Assembly: GCF_013141915.1 (NCBI RefSeq)
Contig: NZ_SROX01000009.1
Location: 124,001-188,000, forward strand
Source: Cupriavidus necator
GTDB lineage: Bacteria; Pseudomonadota; Gammaproteobacteria; Burkholderiales; Burkholderiaceae
Reading direction: 5' to 3'
Length of the DNA: 64,000 bases
Positions 8,851 through 20,101 of this stretch are shown one piece after another; position 1 is the first letter of the stretch, and each line of letters starts with the position of its first letter. Below the pieces are notes generated by a model, which was not told where the DNA came from, searched no databases, and saw only the letters and a program-made list of their open reading frames with translations. Made by a program: the position numbers and the translations under genes.

Positions 8851-8969
8851 AAATTGGGACGGAGCGCCTGCCGCGCTTCACTAGATTCGATCCAGGGCCG
8901 CCGGCCGGTGCCGCGAACTGCACGGCAAAGCGCGGCGGCCCGCACCGTTCAAACCGCGGAGTCGAATCC

Positions 8970-10454
8970 ATGAGTGTGCAATTACTGCATCGCCGGCAGT
9001 CCAACAATTCCGATTTGTCCCTAGCGGCGCCGTCGCTGCCGACGCAGGCAGCCAGCCCTTGCGCAAGCGAAGCCGTGGCCGCAGTCGTGGCCCGGGCCAG
9101 GCAGGCGCAACGCGACTTCGCGCGCGCCGACCAGGCCACCGTCGACATCGCCGTCGCCGCCGCGGCGTGGGCCATCATGGAGCCCGCGCGCAACCGCCAG
9201 CTGGCCGAGCGTGCCGTCGCCGACACCGGCCTGGGCAATGTCGACGACAAGATCCGCAAGAACCACCGCAAGACGCTCGGGCTGCTGCGCGACCTGCACG
9301 GCCGCAAGACCGTGGGTGTGATCGCGCACGACGCGGCAACCGGCATCACCGAGATCGCGCGGCCGGTGGGCGTGGTGGCGGCGATTACGCCGTCGACCAA
9401 TCCGGCGGCGACGCCGGCCAACAAGATCATCAACGCGCTCAAGTGCGGCAACAGCGTGGTCGTGGCGCCGTCGCCGAAGGGACAGGACACGTGCGCGCTG
9501 CTGCTGTCGTTCATCCACGCCGAGCTGGCCCGCGCCGGCCTGCCGGCGGACCTGGTGCAGATGCTGCCCGCGCCGGTCTCGAAGGCCGCGACGGCAGCAC
9601 TGATGCAGCAGGCCGACCTGGTCGTCGCGACCGGCTCGCAAGCCAATGTCCGCATGGCCTATACCTGCGGCACGCCGGCCTTTGGCGTGGGCGCAGGCAA
9701 CGTGGCCTCGATCATCGACGCCAGCGCCGCGCTGGCTGACGCGGCGGCCAAGGTCGCGCGCTCCAAGACCTTCGACAACGCCACCAGTTGCTCGTCCGAA
9801 AACAGCCTGGTCGTGCTCGACGCCGTCTACCTGCCCATGCTCGACGCGCTGGCGTCGGTCGGAGGCGTGCTGCTCACGGCTGCGGAGAAGGCGCGCCTGC
9901 AGGCGCTGATGTGGCACGACGGCAAGCTCGCCGGCACCTTCACCGGGCAGAGCGCGACGCGCATTGCCGAACTTGCCGGGCTGGAGCGCGTGCGCGCGCT
10001 GCGGCCCGCCATGCTGCTGGTGGAAGAAACCGGCGTCGGCAGCGACTTCCCCTTCTCCGGCGAAAAGCTCTCGCCGGTGCTGACGCTGTACCGCGCCGCC
10101 GACTTCGCGGCGGCGCTCGAGCGGGTAGCGGGCCTGTACGCCTATATGGGCGCCGGGCATTCAGTCGGCCTGCATTCGTCCGACCCGCGCCAGGCGCTGC
10201 AACTGGGGCAGCAACTGCCGGTGGCGCGAGTGATCGTGAACCAGGCGCACTGTTTCGCCACCGGCGGCAATTTCGACAACGGCCTGCCGTTCTCGCTGTC
10301 GATGGGTTGCGGCACCTGGGGCGGCAACAACTTCTCGGACAACCTCGGCTGGCGCCAGTACCTCAACCTCACCCGCATCGCCATGCCCATCGCCGAACAC
10401 GTGCCCGACGAAGCGGACCTGCTGGGCGACTACTTCGCGAGGGTCGGCCGATGA
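8970..10454 (+). CDS. sauS: Sulfoacetaldehyde dehydrogenase (acylating)
   Basis: A 494-residue CoA-acylating aldehyde dehydrogenase. In the sulfoacetate pathway it reduces sulfoacetyl-CoA, made by SauT, to sulfoacetaldehyde, which is then taken by Xsc (not in this window). The catalytic cysteine is Cys274 in NATSCSSENS. The cofactor-binding region includes PVGVVAAITPSTNP and the Gly-rich GVGAGNVASI, typical of the acetaldehyde/succinate-semialdehyde acylating branch. The late PFSLSMGCGTWGGN is also characteristic of that branch. Its stop overlaps the sauT start by 4 bp (ATGA), so the two are translationally coupled. By family alone it could be a generic acylating acetaldehyde dehydrogenase; the neighbours make SauS the best call. 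Confidence 0.85.
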   Translation: MSVQLLHRRQSNNSDLSLAAPSLPTQAASPCASEAVAAVVARARQAQRDFARADQATVDIAVAAAAWAIMEPARNRQLAERAVADTGLGNVDDKIRKNHRKTLGLLRDLHGRKTVGVIAHDAATGITEIARPVGVVAAITPSTNPAATPANKIINALKCGNSVVVAPSPKGQDTCALLLSFIHAELARAGLPADLVQMLPAPVSKAATAALMQQADLVVATGSQANVRMAYTCGTPAFGVGAGNVASIIDASAALADAAAKVARSKTFDNATSCSSENSLVVLDAVYLPMLDALASVGGVLLTAAEKARLQALMWHDGKLAGTFTGQSATRIAELAGLERVRALRPAMLLVEETGVGSDFPFSGEKLSPVLTLYRAADFAAALERVAGLYAYMGAGHSVGLHSSDPRQALQLGQQLPVARVIVNQAHCFATGGNFDNGLPFSLSMGCGTWGGNNFSDNLGWRQYLNLTRIAMPIAEHVPDEADLLGDYFARVGR

Positions 10455-11977
10455 ACGCGCGCGCGGAACCCCAGGTGTTCGACACCCTCGCCGCGCTGGT
10501 GGCCATGCGCGCGGCGCAGTGGCCCGACAAGCCCTACCTGCTGTCCCCGGACAGCGGCAAGGTGCTGACCTTCGGCGCACTGGCGGCCGATGCCGGCATG
10601 CTGGCGCGCCGCTATGCGGCCGCCGGGCTGGGCAGCGGGCAGACGGTCTCGGTGTACCTGCCCAACGGCGAGCAGACCGCGCGCCTGCTGCTCGGCACCA
10701 TGGCCTGCGGGCTGGTGGTCAATCCGATCAACCTGCTGTGCCAGCCGGCGCAGCTGCGCTACATCGTCGCGCATGCGGATACGCGGCTGGTGTTCACCTG
10801 GCCGGACGGCGAAGCGGCCATCCGCGCGGCGCTGCGCGAAGCCGGACTGGACGTGCCGGTGATCGTCACCACGCCCGACGCCAGCAGCGTGCCGGCCCTG
10901 CCCGTGCGGCAGGAAGCGCCGCCATGGCCCGCGCCGCGGCCGGACGCGCCCGCGCTGCTGATGTATACGTCCGGCACCACCGGCACGCCCAAGGGCGTGC
11001 TGCTGACGCAGCGCAACCTGGTGGCCAATGGCGCCAACGTCAGCCGCGAGCATGCGCTGGGGCCGGCCGACCGGGTGCTGGCGACGCTGCCGCTGTACCA
11101 CATCAATGGCCTGGTCGTGACCGCGATCGCGCCGCTGGTGCACGGCGGCTCGGTGGTGATGCCGATGCGCTTCTCGGCCAGCGCGTTCTGGCAGGACAGC
11201 GCCCGCCACGGCTGCACCTGGCTGAACGTGGTGCCGACCATCATCGCCTACCTGCTGAACGACCCGCACGGCCAGGCGCCCGCCGGCGTGCGCTTCTGCC
11301 GCTCGGCCTCGGCCGCGCTGCCGCCCGAGCATCACCGCGCCTTCGAAGCGCGCTTCGGCATCGGCGTGATCGAGACCATGGGCATGACCGAGACCGCCGC
11401 CCCCGCGTTCAGCAATCCGCTCGATCCGGGCCGGCGGCGCATCGGCAGCATCGGCCGGCCCTCGGGCACGCGCGCCCGCGTGCTCGGGCGCGACGGCAAG
11501 CCGGTGGCGGACGGACAGGTCGGCGAGATCGTGCTGCAGGGCGAGAACGTGATGGCTGGCTACTACAAGGCGCCGGAGGCCACGCGCGAGGCCTTTACGC
11601 CGGACGGCTGGCTGCGCACGGGGGACCTTGGCTACCGCGACGCCGATGGCTATTTCTACATCACCGGGCGCGCCAAGGAACTGATCATCAAGGGCGGGGA
11701 GAACATTGCCCCGCGCGAGATCGACGAGGCGCTGCTGCGCCACCCGGCCGTGCTCGAGGCCGCGGCGGTCGGCGTGCCCGACCCCGCCTACGGGCAGGAG
11801 ATCGTCGCCTACGTGGTCATGCGCGAGGCGGCGCGCTGCGATGACGCCGCGCTGCGCGCGCATTGCCTGCGCGAGCTGGGCCGCTACAAGACGCCGAAGG
11901 AGTTCCGCTTTATCGCCGAGCTGCCGCGCGGGCCGTCGGGCAAGGTGCAGCGGCTCAAGCTGCTCGACCGCGCCTGA
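10451..11977 (+). CDS. sauT: Sulfoacetate--CoA ligase (AMP/ADP-forming adenylate-type enzyme)
   Basis: A 508-residue ANL-superfamily acyl-CoA synthetase that activates sulfoacetate to sulfoacetyl-CoA. The P-loop MYTSGTTGTPKG is at residues 171-182. Further motifs are the A5-type region GMTETAAPAFSNPL, the hinge region WLRTGDLGYRDADGYFYITG, and the C-terminal catalytic lysine in PRGPSGKVQRLKLL. The start is the ATG at 10451, inside the sauS stop. The family includes oxalate, malonate and other short acyl-CoA ligases, so the substrate is inferred from the cluster order. Confidence 0.83.
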   Translation: MNARAEPQVFDTLAALVAMRAAQWPDKPYLLSPDSGKVLTFGALAADAGMLARRYAAAGLGSGQTVSVYLPNGEQTARLLLGTMACGLVVNPINLLCQPAQLRYIVAHADTRLVFTWPDGEAAIRAALREAGLDVPVIVTTPDASSVPALPVRQEAPPWPAPRPDAPALLMYTSGTTGTPKGVLLTQRNLVANGANVSREHALGPADRVLATLPLYHINGLVVTAIAPLVHGGSVVMPMRFSASAFWQDSARHGCTWLNVVPTIIAYLLNDPHGQAPAGVRFCRSASAALPPEHHRAFEARFGIGVIETMGMTETAAPAFSNPLDPGRRRIGSIGRPSGTRARVLGRDGKPVADGQVGEIVLQGENVMAGYYKAPEATREAFTPDGWLRTGDLGYRDADGYFYITGRAKELIIKGGENIAPREIDEALLRHPAVLEAAAVGVPDPAYGQEIVAYVVMREAARCDDAALRAHCLRELGRYKTPKEFRFIAELPRGPSGKVQRLKLLDRA

Positions 11978-12187
11978 CGCTTCCCCTCTTCTTCCACAAC
12001 GATCGCCAAGGAGCCTGCCGGACCCGCATTCACGACACCTGGAGACACGCTTCGACAGACAGATGCTCAAGGACGGGGCAGCGCGGCCGGTGCCGCGCCC
12101 CGGCGCGCCGCAAGCGCATGGCGACAGACCATGCGCCGGCCGCCGCCCCGTCGACGCCACGCGCGCTCGCCGCGCACAGGAGGTGGT

Positions 12188-13480
12188 ATGAAGCAACGCA
12201 TCAAGACCCGGCACATGATCCTCGGCGTCATGTGCCTGATGTATTTCATCGCCTATATCGACCGCGTCAATATCTCGGTCGCCGCGCCCCTGATCCGCGA
12301 GGAAATGGGGCTCACCGCATCGCAACTCGGGCTGGTGTTCTCGGCCTTTGCCTACCCCTATGCCGCCATGCAGATCCTGGGCGGCTGGATGTCGGACAAG
12401 TTCGGGCCCAAGAAGGTGCTGATCGTGCTGTCGCTGATCTGGGGCGTGGCCACGGTGCTGACCGGCTTTGCCGGCAGTGTGCTGATGCTGGTGGCGTTGC
12501 GCTTCGCGCTGGGGATCGGCGAAGGCGGGGCGTTCCCGACCGCGACGCGCGCCTTCACCTACTGGATGCCGGTGGCGGAGCGCGGCTTTGCGCAGGGCAT
12601 CACCCACAGTTTCGCGCGGCTGGGCGGCGCGATCACGCCGCCGGTGGTGCTGGCCATCGTCGCCACCGCCGGCTGGCGCGAGGCCTTTATCGTGCTGGGC
12701 GCGGTCAGCCTAGGCTGGACCCTGCTGTACGCCTTCGTGTTCAAGGACTCGCCTGACCAGCACCGTCGCGTCAGCGCGGCGGAATTGCAGGAGATCGGCT
12801 ACCGGCGCGGCGATTGCCAGCAGGCCGCGAAAGCGCCCACGCCCTGGCGCCGTCTGTTCCGGCGCATGTGGCTGGTGACCTTCGTGGACTTCTGCTATGG
12901 CTGGTCGCTGTGGGTTTACCTGACCTGGCTGCCTTCGTACCTGAAGGAAGCGCGCGGCTTCGACCTGAAGCAACTGGCGCTGTTCACCGCGTTGCCGCTG
13001 ATGGCGGGCGTGGTCGGCGACACGCTCGGCGGCGTGCTGTCGGACCGGCTCTACCGCCGCACCGGCAACCTGCGCCTCGCGCGCGGCGCGATCCTGTTCG
13101 TCGGGCTGGCCGGATCGCTGATGTTCATCGTGCCGATGACCTACACCGCCGATGCCGTCAACGCCGTGATCCTGCTGTCGCTGTCGTTCTTCTTCCTGGA
13201 GCTGACCAACGCCGTGCTGTGGAGCCTGCCGCTGGACATCGCCGGCAAGTACGCCGGCACCGCGGGCGGCATGATGAACACCGGCTTCGGGCTGGCCGGC
13301 ATGGTCTCGCCGGTGGTGTTCGGCTACCTGATCGAGCGGACCGGCAGCTATGACCTGCCGTTCATGATCTCGGCGGCACTGCTCGGGGTTGGCGCGCTGG
13401 CCTCGCTGTTCATCAATCCGCTGCTGACGGTGGACAGCCCGGACCCGAAACCCGGCGAGGTGCGGCACGCGTTGTCCTGA
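12188..13480 (+). CDS. sauU: MFS transporter, probable sulfoacetate importer
   Basis: A 430-residue major facilitator of the anion:cation symporter (ACS) type with 12 predicted hydrophobic helices. It opens MILGVMCLMYFIAYIDRVNI, the classic ACS helix-1 signature with the NYxDR-like YIDRVN. The loop-2/3 motif GGWMSDKFGPKKVL is the MFS motif A. It is expected to bring sulfoacetate into the cytoplasm for SauT. The start at 12188 has a strong AGGAGG site immediately upstream. The 210-bp gap after sauT holds no recognisable gene, and I see only GC-rich sequence there. Confidence 0.83.
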   Translation: MKQRIKTRHMILGVMCLMYFIAYIDRVNISVAAPLIREEMGLTASQLGLVFSAFAYPYAAMQILGGWMSDKFGPKKVLIVLSLIWGVATVLTGFAGSVLMLVALRFALGIGEGGAFPTATRAFTYWMPVAERGFAQGITHSFARLGGAITPPVVLAIVATAGWREAFIVLGAVSLGWTLLYAFVFKDSPDQHRRVSAAELQEIGYRRGDCQQAAKAPTPWRRLFRRMWLVTFVDFCYGWSLWVYLTWLPSYLKEARGFDLKQLALFTALPLMAGVVGDTLGGVLSDRLYRRTGNLRLARGAILFVGLAGSLMFIVPMTYTADAVNAVILLSLSFFFLELTNAVLWSLPLDIAGKYAGTAGGMMNTGFGLAGMVSPVVFGYLIERTGSYDLPFMISAALLGVGALASLFINPLLTVDSPDPKPGEVRHALS

Positions 13481-13525
13481 GCCAGCCCTGGCCGCCTCCT
13501 GGCGGCCGGCGCAGCCGGACCGCGC

Positions 13526-15874
13526 TCAGTCGATCGCGTCCAGCTTGGCCACCGACAGCGCCAGCCACTTGGCGCCGTGGCGCTTGAAGTTGATATTGGC
13601 GCGGGCATCGGCGCCCTCGCCTTCCAGCGCCGTGATCACGCCTTCGCCGAACTTGTTGTGGAACACCGACTGGCCGACGCGGAAGCCGGTGCCGGCCTCG
13701 CGTTTGGCATCGGCGTAGCCGTTGCCGTTGTCCATGCCGCCGGTCGGCCTGGTACCGGTATAGGGCACGTCCTCGGGCTTGCGGAACCAGTCGCGGCCCC
13801 AGGCGTTGTCGCGTTCCTGGCGGCGCACGCCGCCGTAGCTCTGCGCCGGCGGCGTCAGCCACTTGAGCGAGGGCTCGGGCAGTTCCTCGAAGAAGCGCGA
13901 ACGCACGTGGTAGCGGGTCTGGCCGTGCAGCATGCGGCTTTGCGCGAACGACATGTAGAGCCGCTTGCGCGCGCGCGTAATGGCGACGTACATCAGCCGG
14001 CGTTCCTCCTCCAGCCCGTCGGGGTCCATCATGCTGTTCTCGTGCGGGAACAGCCCTTCTTCCATCCCGCTGATGAAGACCACGTCGAACTCCAGCCCCT
14101 TGGCCGCGTGCACGGTCATCATCTGCACCGCGTCCTGGCCGGCCTGGGCCTGGTTGTCGCCGGCCTCGAGCGAGGCGTGGGTCAGGAACGCGACCAGCGG
14201 CGTCATCACCACCGGCAACGCCTCGGGGTCGAGCAGTTGCTGGGCCTGGTCGCCCGCGGCCAGCGCCGGCGCGGCGGGCGTGCGGTCGGCCGGAATCACC
14301 GCGGCGAGCGCGTCGAGCCCGTAGCCCTCCTCCGTCACGAAGGCCTGCGCGGCGGTCACCAGTTCCTGCAAGTTCTCGATGCGGTCCTGGCCTTCCTTCT
14401 CGCCTTGGTAGTAGGTGATCAGGCCGCTGTTGTTGATCACATACTCGACGGTCTCGGGCAGCGTCAGGCGGCGCGTTTCCTCGCGCATCGCGTCGATCAG
14501 CCGCGCGAACGCCGCCAGCTTGCTGCCGGCCGCGCCGGGCACGTAAGCCACCGCCTCGGACAAGGCACAGTCGTACTGGCGCGCCATGTCCTGCAGCACT
14601 TCCAGCGAGCGCGCGCCGATGCCGCGCGCCGGGAAGTTGACCACGCGGCCGAAGGCGGCGTCGTTGCGCGGGTTCTCCAGCAGCTGCATGTAGGCCAGCG
14701 CGTGCTTGATTTCGGCGCGCTCGAAGAAGCGCAGGCCGCCATAGACGCGATACGGGATGCCGGCCGAAAACAGCGCGTGCTCGATCACGCGCGACTGCGC
14801 GTTGCTGCGGTACAGGATGGCGATCTCGGCGCGGCTCGCGCCCTGCGCGATCTGGTCGCGGATCTCTTCGATGATCCAGGCCGCTTCCTGGCCGTCGGTG
14901 CCGCCCTGGAACACGCGCACCGGCTCGCCGTGGCCGGCGTCGGTGCGCAGGTTCTTGCCCAGGCGGCGCGCGTTGTGCGAGATCAGGTGGTTGGCCGAAT
15001 CGAGGATATGCCCGTGCGAGCGGTAGTTCTGCTCCAGCTTGATCATCCGGCGCACGCGGAACTCGTGCTCGAAGTCGCGCATGTTGCCGACGTTGGCGCC
15101 GCGGAACGCATAGATGCTCTGGTCGTCGTCGCCCACGGCGAAAACCGCCGCCGGGTTCTGCGTGCCGTGGCCGGCCAGCAGCTTGAGCCACTGGTACTGC
15201 AGCACGTTGGTGTCCTGGAACTCGTCGACCAGCACATGGCGGAAGCGGTGCTGGTAGTGCTGGCGGATGGCGTCGTTGTAGCGCAGCAGTTCGTAGCAGC
15301 GCAGCAGCAGCTCGGCGAAGTCGACCACGCCTTCGCGCTGGCACTGCATGTCGTAGGCGGCGTAGAGGTCGACGAAACGCTTGTTGAAGTCGTCGTTGGC
15401 CTCGACGTCGGCCGGGCGCAGGCCCTGCTCCTTGGCGTTGTTGATGAAGTACTGCAGGTTCTTGGCCGGGTACTTCTCGTCGTCGACGTTGAGCGACTTG
15501 AGCAGCCGCTTGAGCGCCGAGAGCTGGTCCTGGCTGTCGAGGATGGCAAAGGTCTGCGGCAGCCCCGCATCGCGGAAATGCGCGCGCAGCATGCGGTTGC
15601 ACAGGCCGTGGAAGGTGCCGATCCACATGCCGCGGGTGTTGATCGGCAGCATCGACGCCAGCCGTGTCTGCATTTCCTTGGCGGCCTTGTTGGTAAAGGT
15701 CACCGCCAGGATGCCGGCCGGCGAGACATGGCCGTTCTGGATCAGCCACGCGATGCGCGTGGTCAGCACGCGGGTCTTGCCGCTGCCCGCGCCCGCCAGG
15801 ATCAGCGCCGGTTCGTCGGGCAGGGTGACGGCGGCTAGTTGTTCGGCGTTCAGGTTGGCGAGCAGGTCGGACAT
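13526..15874 (-). CDS. uvrD: DNA helicase II (UvrD/PcrA family)
   Basis: An SF1A 3'-5' helicase of 782 residues, used in nucleotide excision and mismatch repair. Walker A AGAGSGKT is at residues 27-34. Motif II is DEFQDTNVLQYQWLK, motif III is GDDDQSIYAFRGA, and motif V/VI includes TVHAAKGLEFDVVF and YVAITRARKRLYM. The C-terminus (VFHNKFGEGVITALEG onward) is the Tudor-like domain that binds RNA polymerase in UvrD/PcrA. It is convergent with sauU (45-bp gap with a GC hairpin) and divergent from valS. Confidence 0.94.
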   Translation of the reverse strand: MSDLLANLNAEQLAAVTLPDEPALILAGAGSGKTRVLTTRIAWLIQNGHVSPAGILAVTFTNKAAKEMQTRLASMLPINTRGMWIGTFHGLCNRMLRAHFRDAGLPQTFAILDSQDQLSALKRLLKSLNVDDEKYPAKNLQYFINNAKEQGLRPADVEANDDFNKRFVDLYAAYDMQCQREGVVDFAELLLRCYELLRYNDAIRQHYQHRFRHVLVDEFQDTNVLQYQWLKLLAGHGTQNPAAVFAVGDDDQSIYAFRGANVGNMRDFEHEFRVRRMIKLEQNYRSHGHILDSANHLISHNARRLGKNLRTDAGHGEPVRVFQGGTDGQEAAWIIEEIRDQIAQGASRAEIAILYRSNAQSRVIEHALFSAGIPYRVYGGLRFFERAEIKHALAYMQLLENPRNDAAFGRVVNFPARGIGARSLEVLQDMARQYDCALSEAVAYVPGAAGSKLAAFARLIDAMREETRRLTLPETVEYVINNSGLITYYQGEKEGQDRIENLQELVTAAQAFVTEEGYGLDALAAVIPADRTPAAPALAAGDQAQQLLDPEALPVVMTPLVAFLTHASLEAGDNQAQAGQDAVQMMTVHAAKGLEFDVVFISGMEEGLFPHENSMMDPDGLEEERRLMYVAITRARKRLYMSFAQSRMLHGQTRYHVRSRFFEELPEPSLKWLTPPAQSYGGVRRQERDNAWGRDWFRKPEDVPYTGTRPTGGMDNGNGYADAKREAGTGFRVGQSVFHNKFGEGVITALEGEGADARANINFKRHGAKWLALSVAKLDAID

Positions 15875-15900
15875 CGGAAGGGCCTAGTGGAGTCGCCGCA

Positions 15901-15906
15901 ATTATA
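15901..15906 (-). promoter_or_regulatory. Candidate -10 of uvrD
   Basis: Reading on the minus strand this is a perfect TATAAT, 27 bp before the uvrD ATG. No convincing -35 is seen at 16-18 bp, so it is offered only as a -10 candidate. Confidence 0.35.
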
Positions 15907-15971
15907 CCGGGGGGCCCTGTTCCATAACTCCCGGCCGCGCGCCGCCGGGGGGCGCCCGCCCGGCCACGAAA

Positions 15972-16000
15972 TAGGCACAGGCGGCCCGCCCCCGTATAAT
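15972..16000 (+). promoter_or_regulatory. Candidate sigma-70 promoter of valS
   Basis: TAGGCA, 17-bp spacer, then a perfect TATAAT at 15995-16000. The -35 matches TTGACA at 4 of 6 positions. It is 106 bp upstream of valS and is one of the best housekeeping promoters visible in the window. Confidence 0.65.
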
Positions 16001-16106
16001 TTGTCGTTTCACTGGCGCCAGGCCGGCCATCGCAGGCCGCCAGCGACCGCCAGGCGCAGGGCACCGCACCTGCCACGCATCTAGACGCCAACCTCGACAT
16101 CCCAGC

Positions 16107-18974
16107 ATGACCGCCCAAGACCAATCGCTTGCCAAGAGCTTCGAACCCGCCGCCATCGAGGCAAAGTGGGGCCCCGAGTGGGAGAAGCGCGGCATCGCCC
16201 AGCCCACCTTCGATCCCGCCCGTCCGGACTTCGCGATCCAGCTGCCGCCGCCCAATGTGACCGGCACGCTGCATATGGGCCATGCGTTCAACCAGACCAT
16301 CATGGACGGCCTGGCGCGCCATGCGCGCATGACCGGCGCCAACACGCTGTGGGTGCCGGGCACCGACCACGCCGGCATCGCCACGCAGATCGTGGTGGAG
16401 CGCCAGCTGGAGGGCCAAGGGGTGTCGCGCCATGACCTGGGCCGCGAGAAGTTTACCGAGAAGGTGTGGGCCTGGAAGGAAGAGTCGGGCTCGACCATCA
16501 CCCGCCAGGTGCGGCGCATGGGCGCGTCGATCGACTGGAGCCGCGAGTACTTCACGATGTCGCCGGAGATGTCGACGGCGGTCACCGAAGTGTTCGTTCG
16601 GCTATACGAACAGGGGCTGATCTATCGCGGCAAGCGCCTGGTCAACTGGGATCCGGTGCTGGGCACCGCGGTGTCCGACCTGGAAGTCGACAGCGTCGAG
16701 GAAGAAGGCTCGCTGTGGCACATCCGCTATCCGCTGGTCGAGGCTGACGCCAAAGGCGGCCTGACCCACCTGACCGTGGCCACCACCCGTCCCGAGACCA
16801 TGCTGGGCGACGTCGCGGTGATGGTGCATCCGGAAGACGAGCGCTATGCGCACCTGATCGGCAAGTCGGTGCACCTGCCGCTGACCGGCCGCCAGATCCC
16901 GGTGATCGCCGACGAGTATGTCGACCGCGAGTTCGGCACCGGCGTGGTCAAGGTGACGCCGGGCCATGATTTCAACGACTATGCGGTGGGCCTGCGCCAC
17001 AACCTGCCGCAGCTGTCGATCCTGACGCTGGACGCGAAGATCGTCGCCGACGCACCCGCCGCCTACGCCGGCCTGGACCGCTTCGACGCGCGCAAGGCCA
17101 TCGTCGACGATCTCGACAAGCAAGGCCTGCTGGAAGACGTCAAGAAGCACAAGCTGATGACCCCGCGCAGCGAGCGCACCGGCAGCGCGATCGAGCCGAT
17201 GCTGACCGACCAGTGGTTCGTCGCCATGAGCAAGCCGGCGCCGGAAGGCACCTTCTACCCGGGCCGCTCGATCGCCGAGGTGGCGCTCGAAGCCGTGCAG
17301 GGCGGCGAGATCAAGCTGGTACCGGAGAACTGGATCAGCACCTACAACCAGTGGCTGGGCAATATCCAGGACTGGTGCATCTCGCGCCAGCTGTGGTGGG
17401 GCCACCAGATCCCGGCATGGTACGACGATGCCGGCAATTGCTTCGTCGGCCGCACCGAAGAAGAAGCGCTCGCCAAGGCGCGCGCCGCCGGCAGCACCGG
17501 CACGCTGCGCCGCGAGGAAGACGTGCTCGACACCTGGTTCTCGTCGGCGCTGGTGCCGTTCTCGTCGCTGGGTTGGCCCGCGGAGACGCCTGAGCTGAAG
17601 CACTTCCTGCCGTCGTCGGTGCTGGTCACCGGCTACGACATCATCTTCTTCTGGGTGGCGCGCATGGTCATGATGACCAAGCACTTCACCGGCAAGGTGC
17701 CCTTCCATACCGTCTACGTGCACGGCCTGGTGCGCGATTCGGAAGGCAAGAAGATGAGCAAGTCCGAGGGCAACACGCTCGACCCGGTCGACCTGATCGA
17801 TGGCATCGACCTCGACACGCTGCTGAAGAAGCGCACCACCGGGCTGCGCCGGCCCAAGGACGCGCCCAAGATCGAGAAGAAGACCAAGAAGGAGTTCCCC
17901 GACGGCATTCCGGCCTTCGGCGCCGACGCGCTGCGCTTCACCTTTGCGTCGCTGGCTACGCTCGGCCGCAACATCAATTTCGATACCGGCCGCTGCGAGG
18001 GCTACCGCAACTTCTGCAACAAGCTGTGGAACGCCACCCGCTTTGTGCTGATGAACACCGAGGGCCATGACTGCGGCATGGGCCCGTGCAACCAGGACTG
18101 CGGCCCGGACGGCTATCTCGATTTCTCGCAGGCCGACCGCTGGATCGTGTCGCTGCTGCAGCGCGTGGAGGCGGACGTCGAGAAGGGCTTTGCCGAGTAC
18201 CGCTTCGACAATATCGCCAACGCCATCTACAAGTTCGTCTGGGACGAGTATTGCGACTGGTACCTGGAACTGGCCAAGGTGCAGATCCAGAACGGCACCC
18301 CGGCGCAGCAGCGCGCCACCCGCCGCACGCTGCTGCGCGTGCTCGAGACCGTGCTGCGCCTGGCGCATCCGATCATCCCGTTCATCACCGAGGAACTGTG
18401 GCAGAAGGTGGCCCCGCTGGCCGGCCGCGCCAGCGCCGATGGTGCGGAAACGATCGCATTGCAGCCGTATCCGCTGCCCGCCGTCGCCAAGATCGACGAG
18501 AATGCGGAGCAATGGGTCGCGCGCCTGAAGGAAGTCATCGACGCCTGCCGCAACCTGCGCGGCGAAATGAACATCTCGCCGGCGCAGCGCATCCCGCTGT
18601 ACGCGCAGGGCGACAGCGCCTTCCTGAAGGCGGCGAGCGCACATATCCAGGCGCTGGCGAAACTTTCAGAGGTGCGCGTCTTCGAAGATGAAGCCACCCT
18701 GCAAGCGGAAGGCGCCGGTGCGCCGGTCGCCATTGCCGGGGGCAACCACCTGCTGCTGAAGATCGAGATCGATATCGCCGCCGAGCGCGTGCGCCTGTCG
18801 AAGGAGGTCGAACGCATCGGTGGCGAAATCGGCAAGTGCCGCGCCAAGCTGTCGAACGAGAGCTTTGTCGCCAAGGCACCGCCCGCGGTGGTGGCGCAAG
18901 AGACGCAGCGCCTGTCCGATTTCGAGCAGACGCTGGCCAAGCTGCAGGGCCAGCTGCAGCGGCTGCCGGCCTGA
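16107..18974 (+). CDS. valS: Valine--tRNA ligase
   Basis: A class I aminoacyl-tRNA synthetase of 955 residues that charges tRNA-Val. The HIGH motif appears as [15 protein letters not shown] and the KMSKS loop as [14 protein letters not shown]. The large CP1 editing domain sits between the two halves of the Rossmann fold ([19 protein letters not shown]). After KMSKS there is a Lys-rich insertion ([14 protein letters not shown]). The C-terminus is a heptad-rich coiled coil ([20 protein letters not shown]) of the type that binds the tRNA corner. Length and architecture are normal. Confidence 0.96.
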   Translation: MTAQDQSLAKSFEPAAIEAKWGPEWEKRGIAQPTFDPARPDFAIQLPPPNVTGTLHMGHAFNQTIMDGLARHARMTGANTLWVPGTDHAGIATQIVVERQLEGQGVSRHDLGREKFTEKVWAWKEESGSTITRQVRRMGASIDWSREYFTMSPEMSTAVTEVFVRLYEQGLIYRGKRLVNWDPVLGTAVSDLEVDSVEEEGSLWHIRYPLVEADAKGGLTHLTVATTRPETMLGDVAVMVHPEDERYAHLIGKSVHLPLTGRQIPVIADEYVDREFGTGVVKVTPGHDFNDYAVGLRHNLPQLSILTLDAKIVADAPAAYAGLDRFDARKAIVDDLDKQGLLEDVKKHKLMTPRSERTGSAIEPMLTDQWFVAMSKPAPEGTFYPGRSIAEVALEAVQGGEIKLVPENWISTYNQWLGNIQDWCISRQLWWGHQIPAWYDDAGNCFVGRTEEEALAKARAAGSTGTLRREEDVLDTWFSSALVPFSSLGWPAETPELKHFLPSSVLVTGYDIIFFWVARMVMMTKHFTGKVPFHTVYVHGLVRDSEGKKMSKSEGNTLDPVDLIDGIDLDTLLKKRTTGLRRPKDAPKIEKKTKKEFPDGIPAFGADALRFTFASLATLGRNINFDTGRCEGYRNFCNKLWNATRFVLMNTEGHDCGMGPCNQDCGPDGYLDFSQADRWIVSLLQRVEADVEKGFAEYRFDNIANAIYKFVWDEYCDWYLELAKVQIQNGTPAQQRATRRTLLRVLETVLRLAHPIIPFITEELWQKVAPLAGRASADGAETIALQPYPLPAVAKIDENAEQWVARLKEVIDACRNLRGEMNISPAQRIPLYAQGDSAFLKAASAHIQALAKLSEVRVFEDEATLQAEGAGAPVAIAGGNHLLLKIEIDIAAERVRLSKEVERIGGEIGKCRAKLSNESFVAKAPPAVVAQETQRLSDFEQTLAKLQGQLQRLPA

Positions 18975-19112
18975 CCCAGGGTCAGTCAGGCGGCCTGCAT
19001 CACGTCCCCGCCAGCCGCGGGGTTCTGTGCGACATCGTCGGACAGAACCGGACAGACGGCGCCCATGCTGGCTGGCAGGGTTATGGACTGGAATCTGAGA
19101 GGTACACCTGAT

Positions 19113-20003
<891 letters not shown>

Positions 20004-20025
20004 CCGCCCGCTGACCGGCACATGC

Positions 20026-20068
20026 CGGACGAAGAAAAAGCCGCTTCAAGCGGCTTTTTCTTCGTCCG
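20026..20068. terminator. Bidirectional rho-independent terminator between galU and tusA
   Basis: A perfect 21-bp inverted repeat around a single central base (core AAGCCGCTT-C-AAGCGGCTT). The A-run on one side and T-run on the other are part of the stem, so it can terminate galU from the left and the tusA-containing string from the right. Confidence 0.93.
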
Positions 20069-20101
20069 GGCCCGCCCGGTGCGGAGCCCGATGGCCGCGC
20101 C

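Noticed and set aside
9788..10450. Upstream extension of the sauT frame into sauS
   Set aside because: These 221 residues are an Arg/Ala-rich out-of-frame reading of sauS; the ligase begins at MNARAEPQ.
13490..13507. GGCCGCC-TCCT-GGCGGCC hairpin as a terminator between sauU and uvrD
   Set aside because: It is a GC hairpin with no T-run on either side; it may slow RNA polymerase, but I do not call it a terminator.
13413..16433. An open frame of 1006 codons on the minus strand across uvrD and the start of valS
   Set aside because: It is out of frame with uvrD and antisense to valS, has low-complexity Arg/Ala/Pro composition and lacks motifs. It reflects GC-rich codon bias only.
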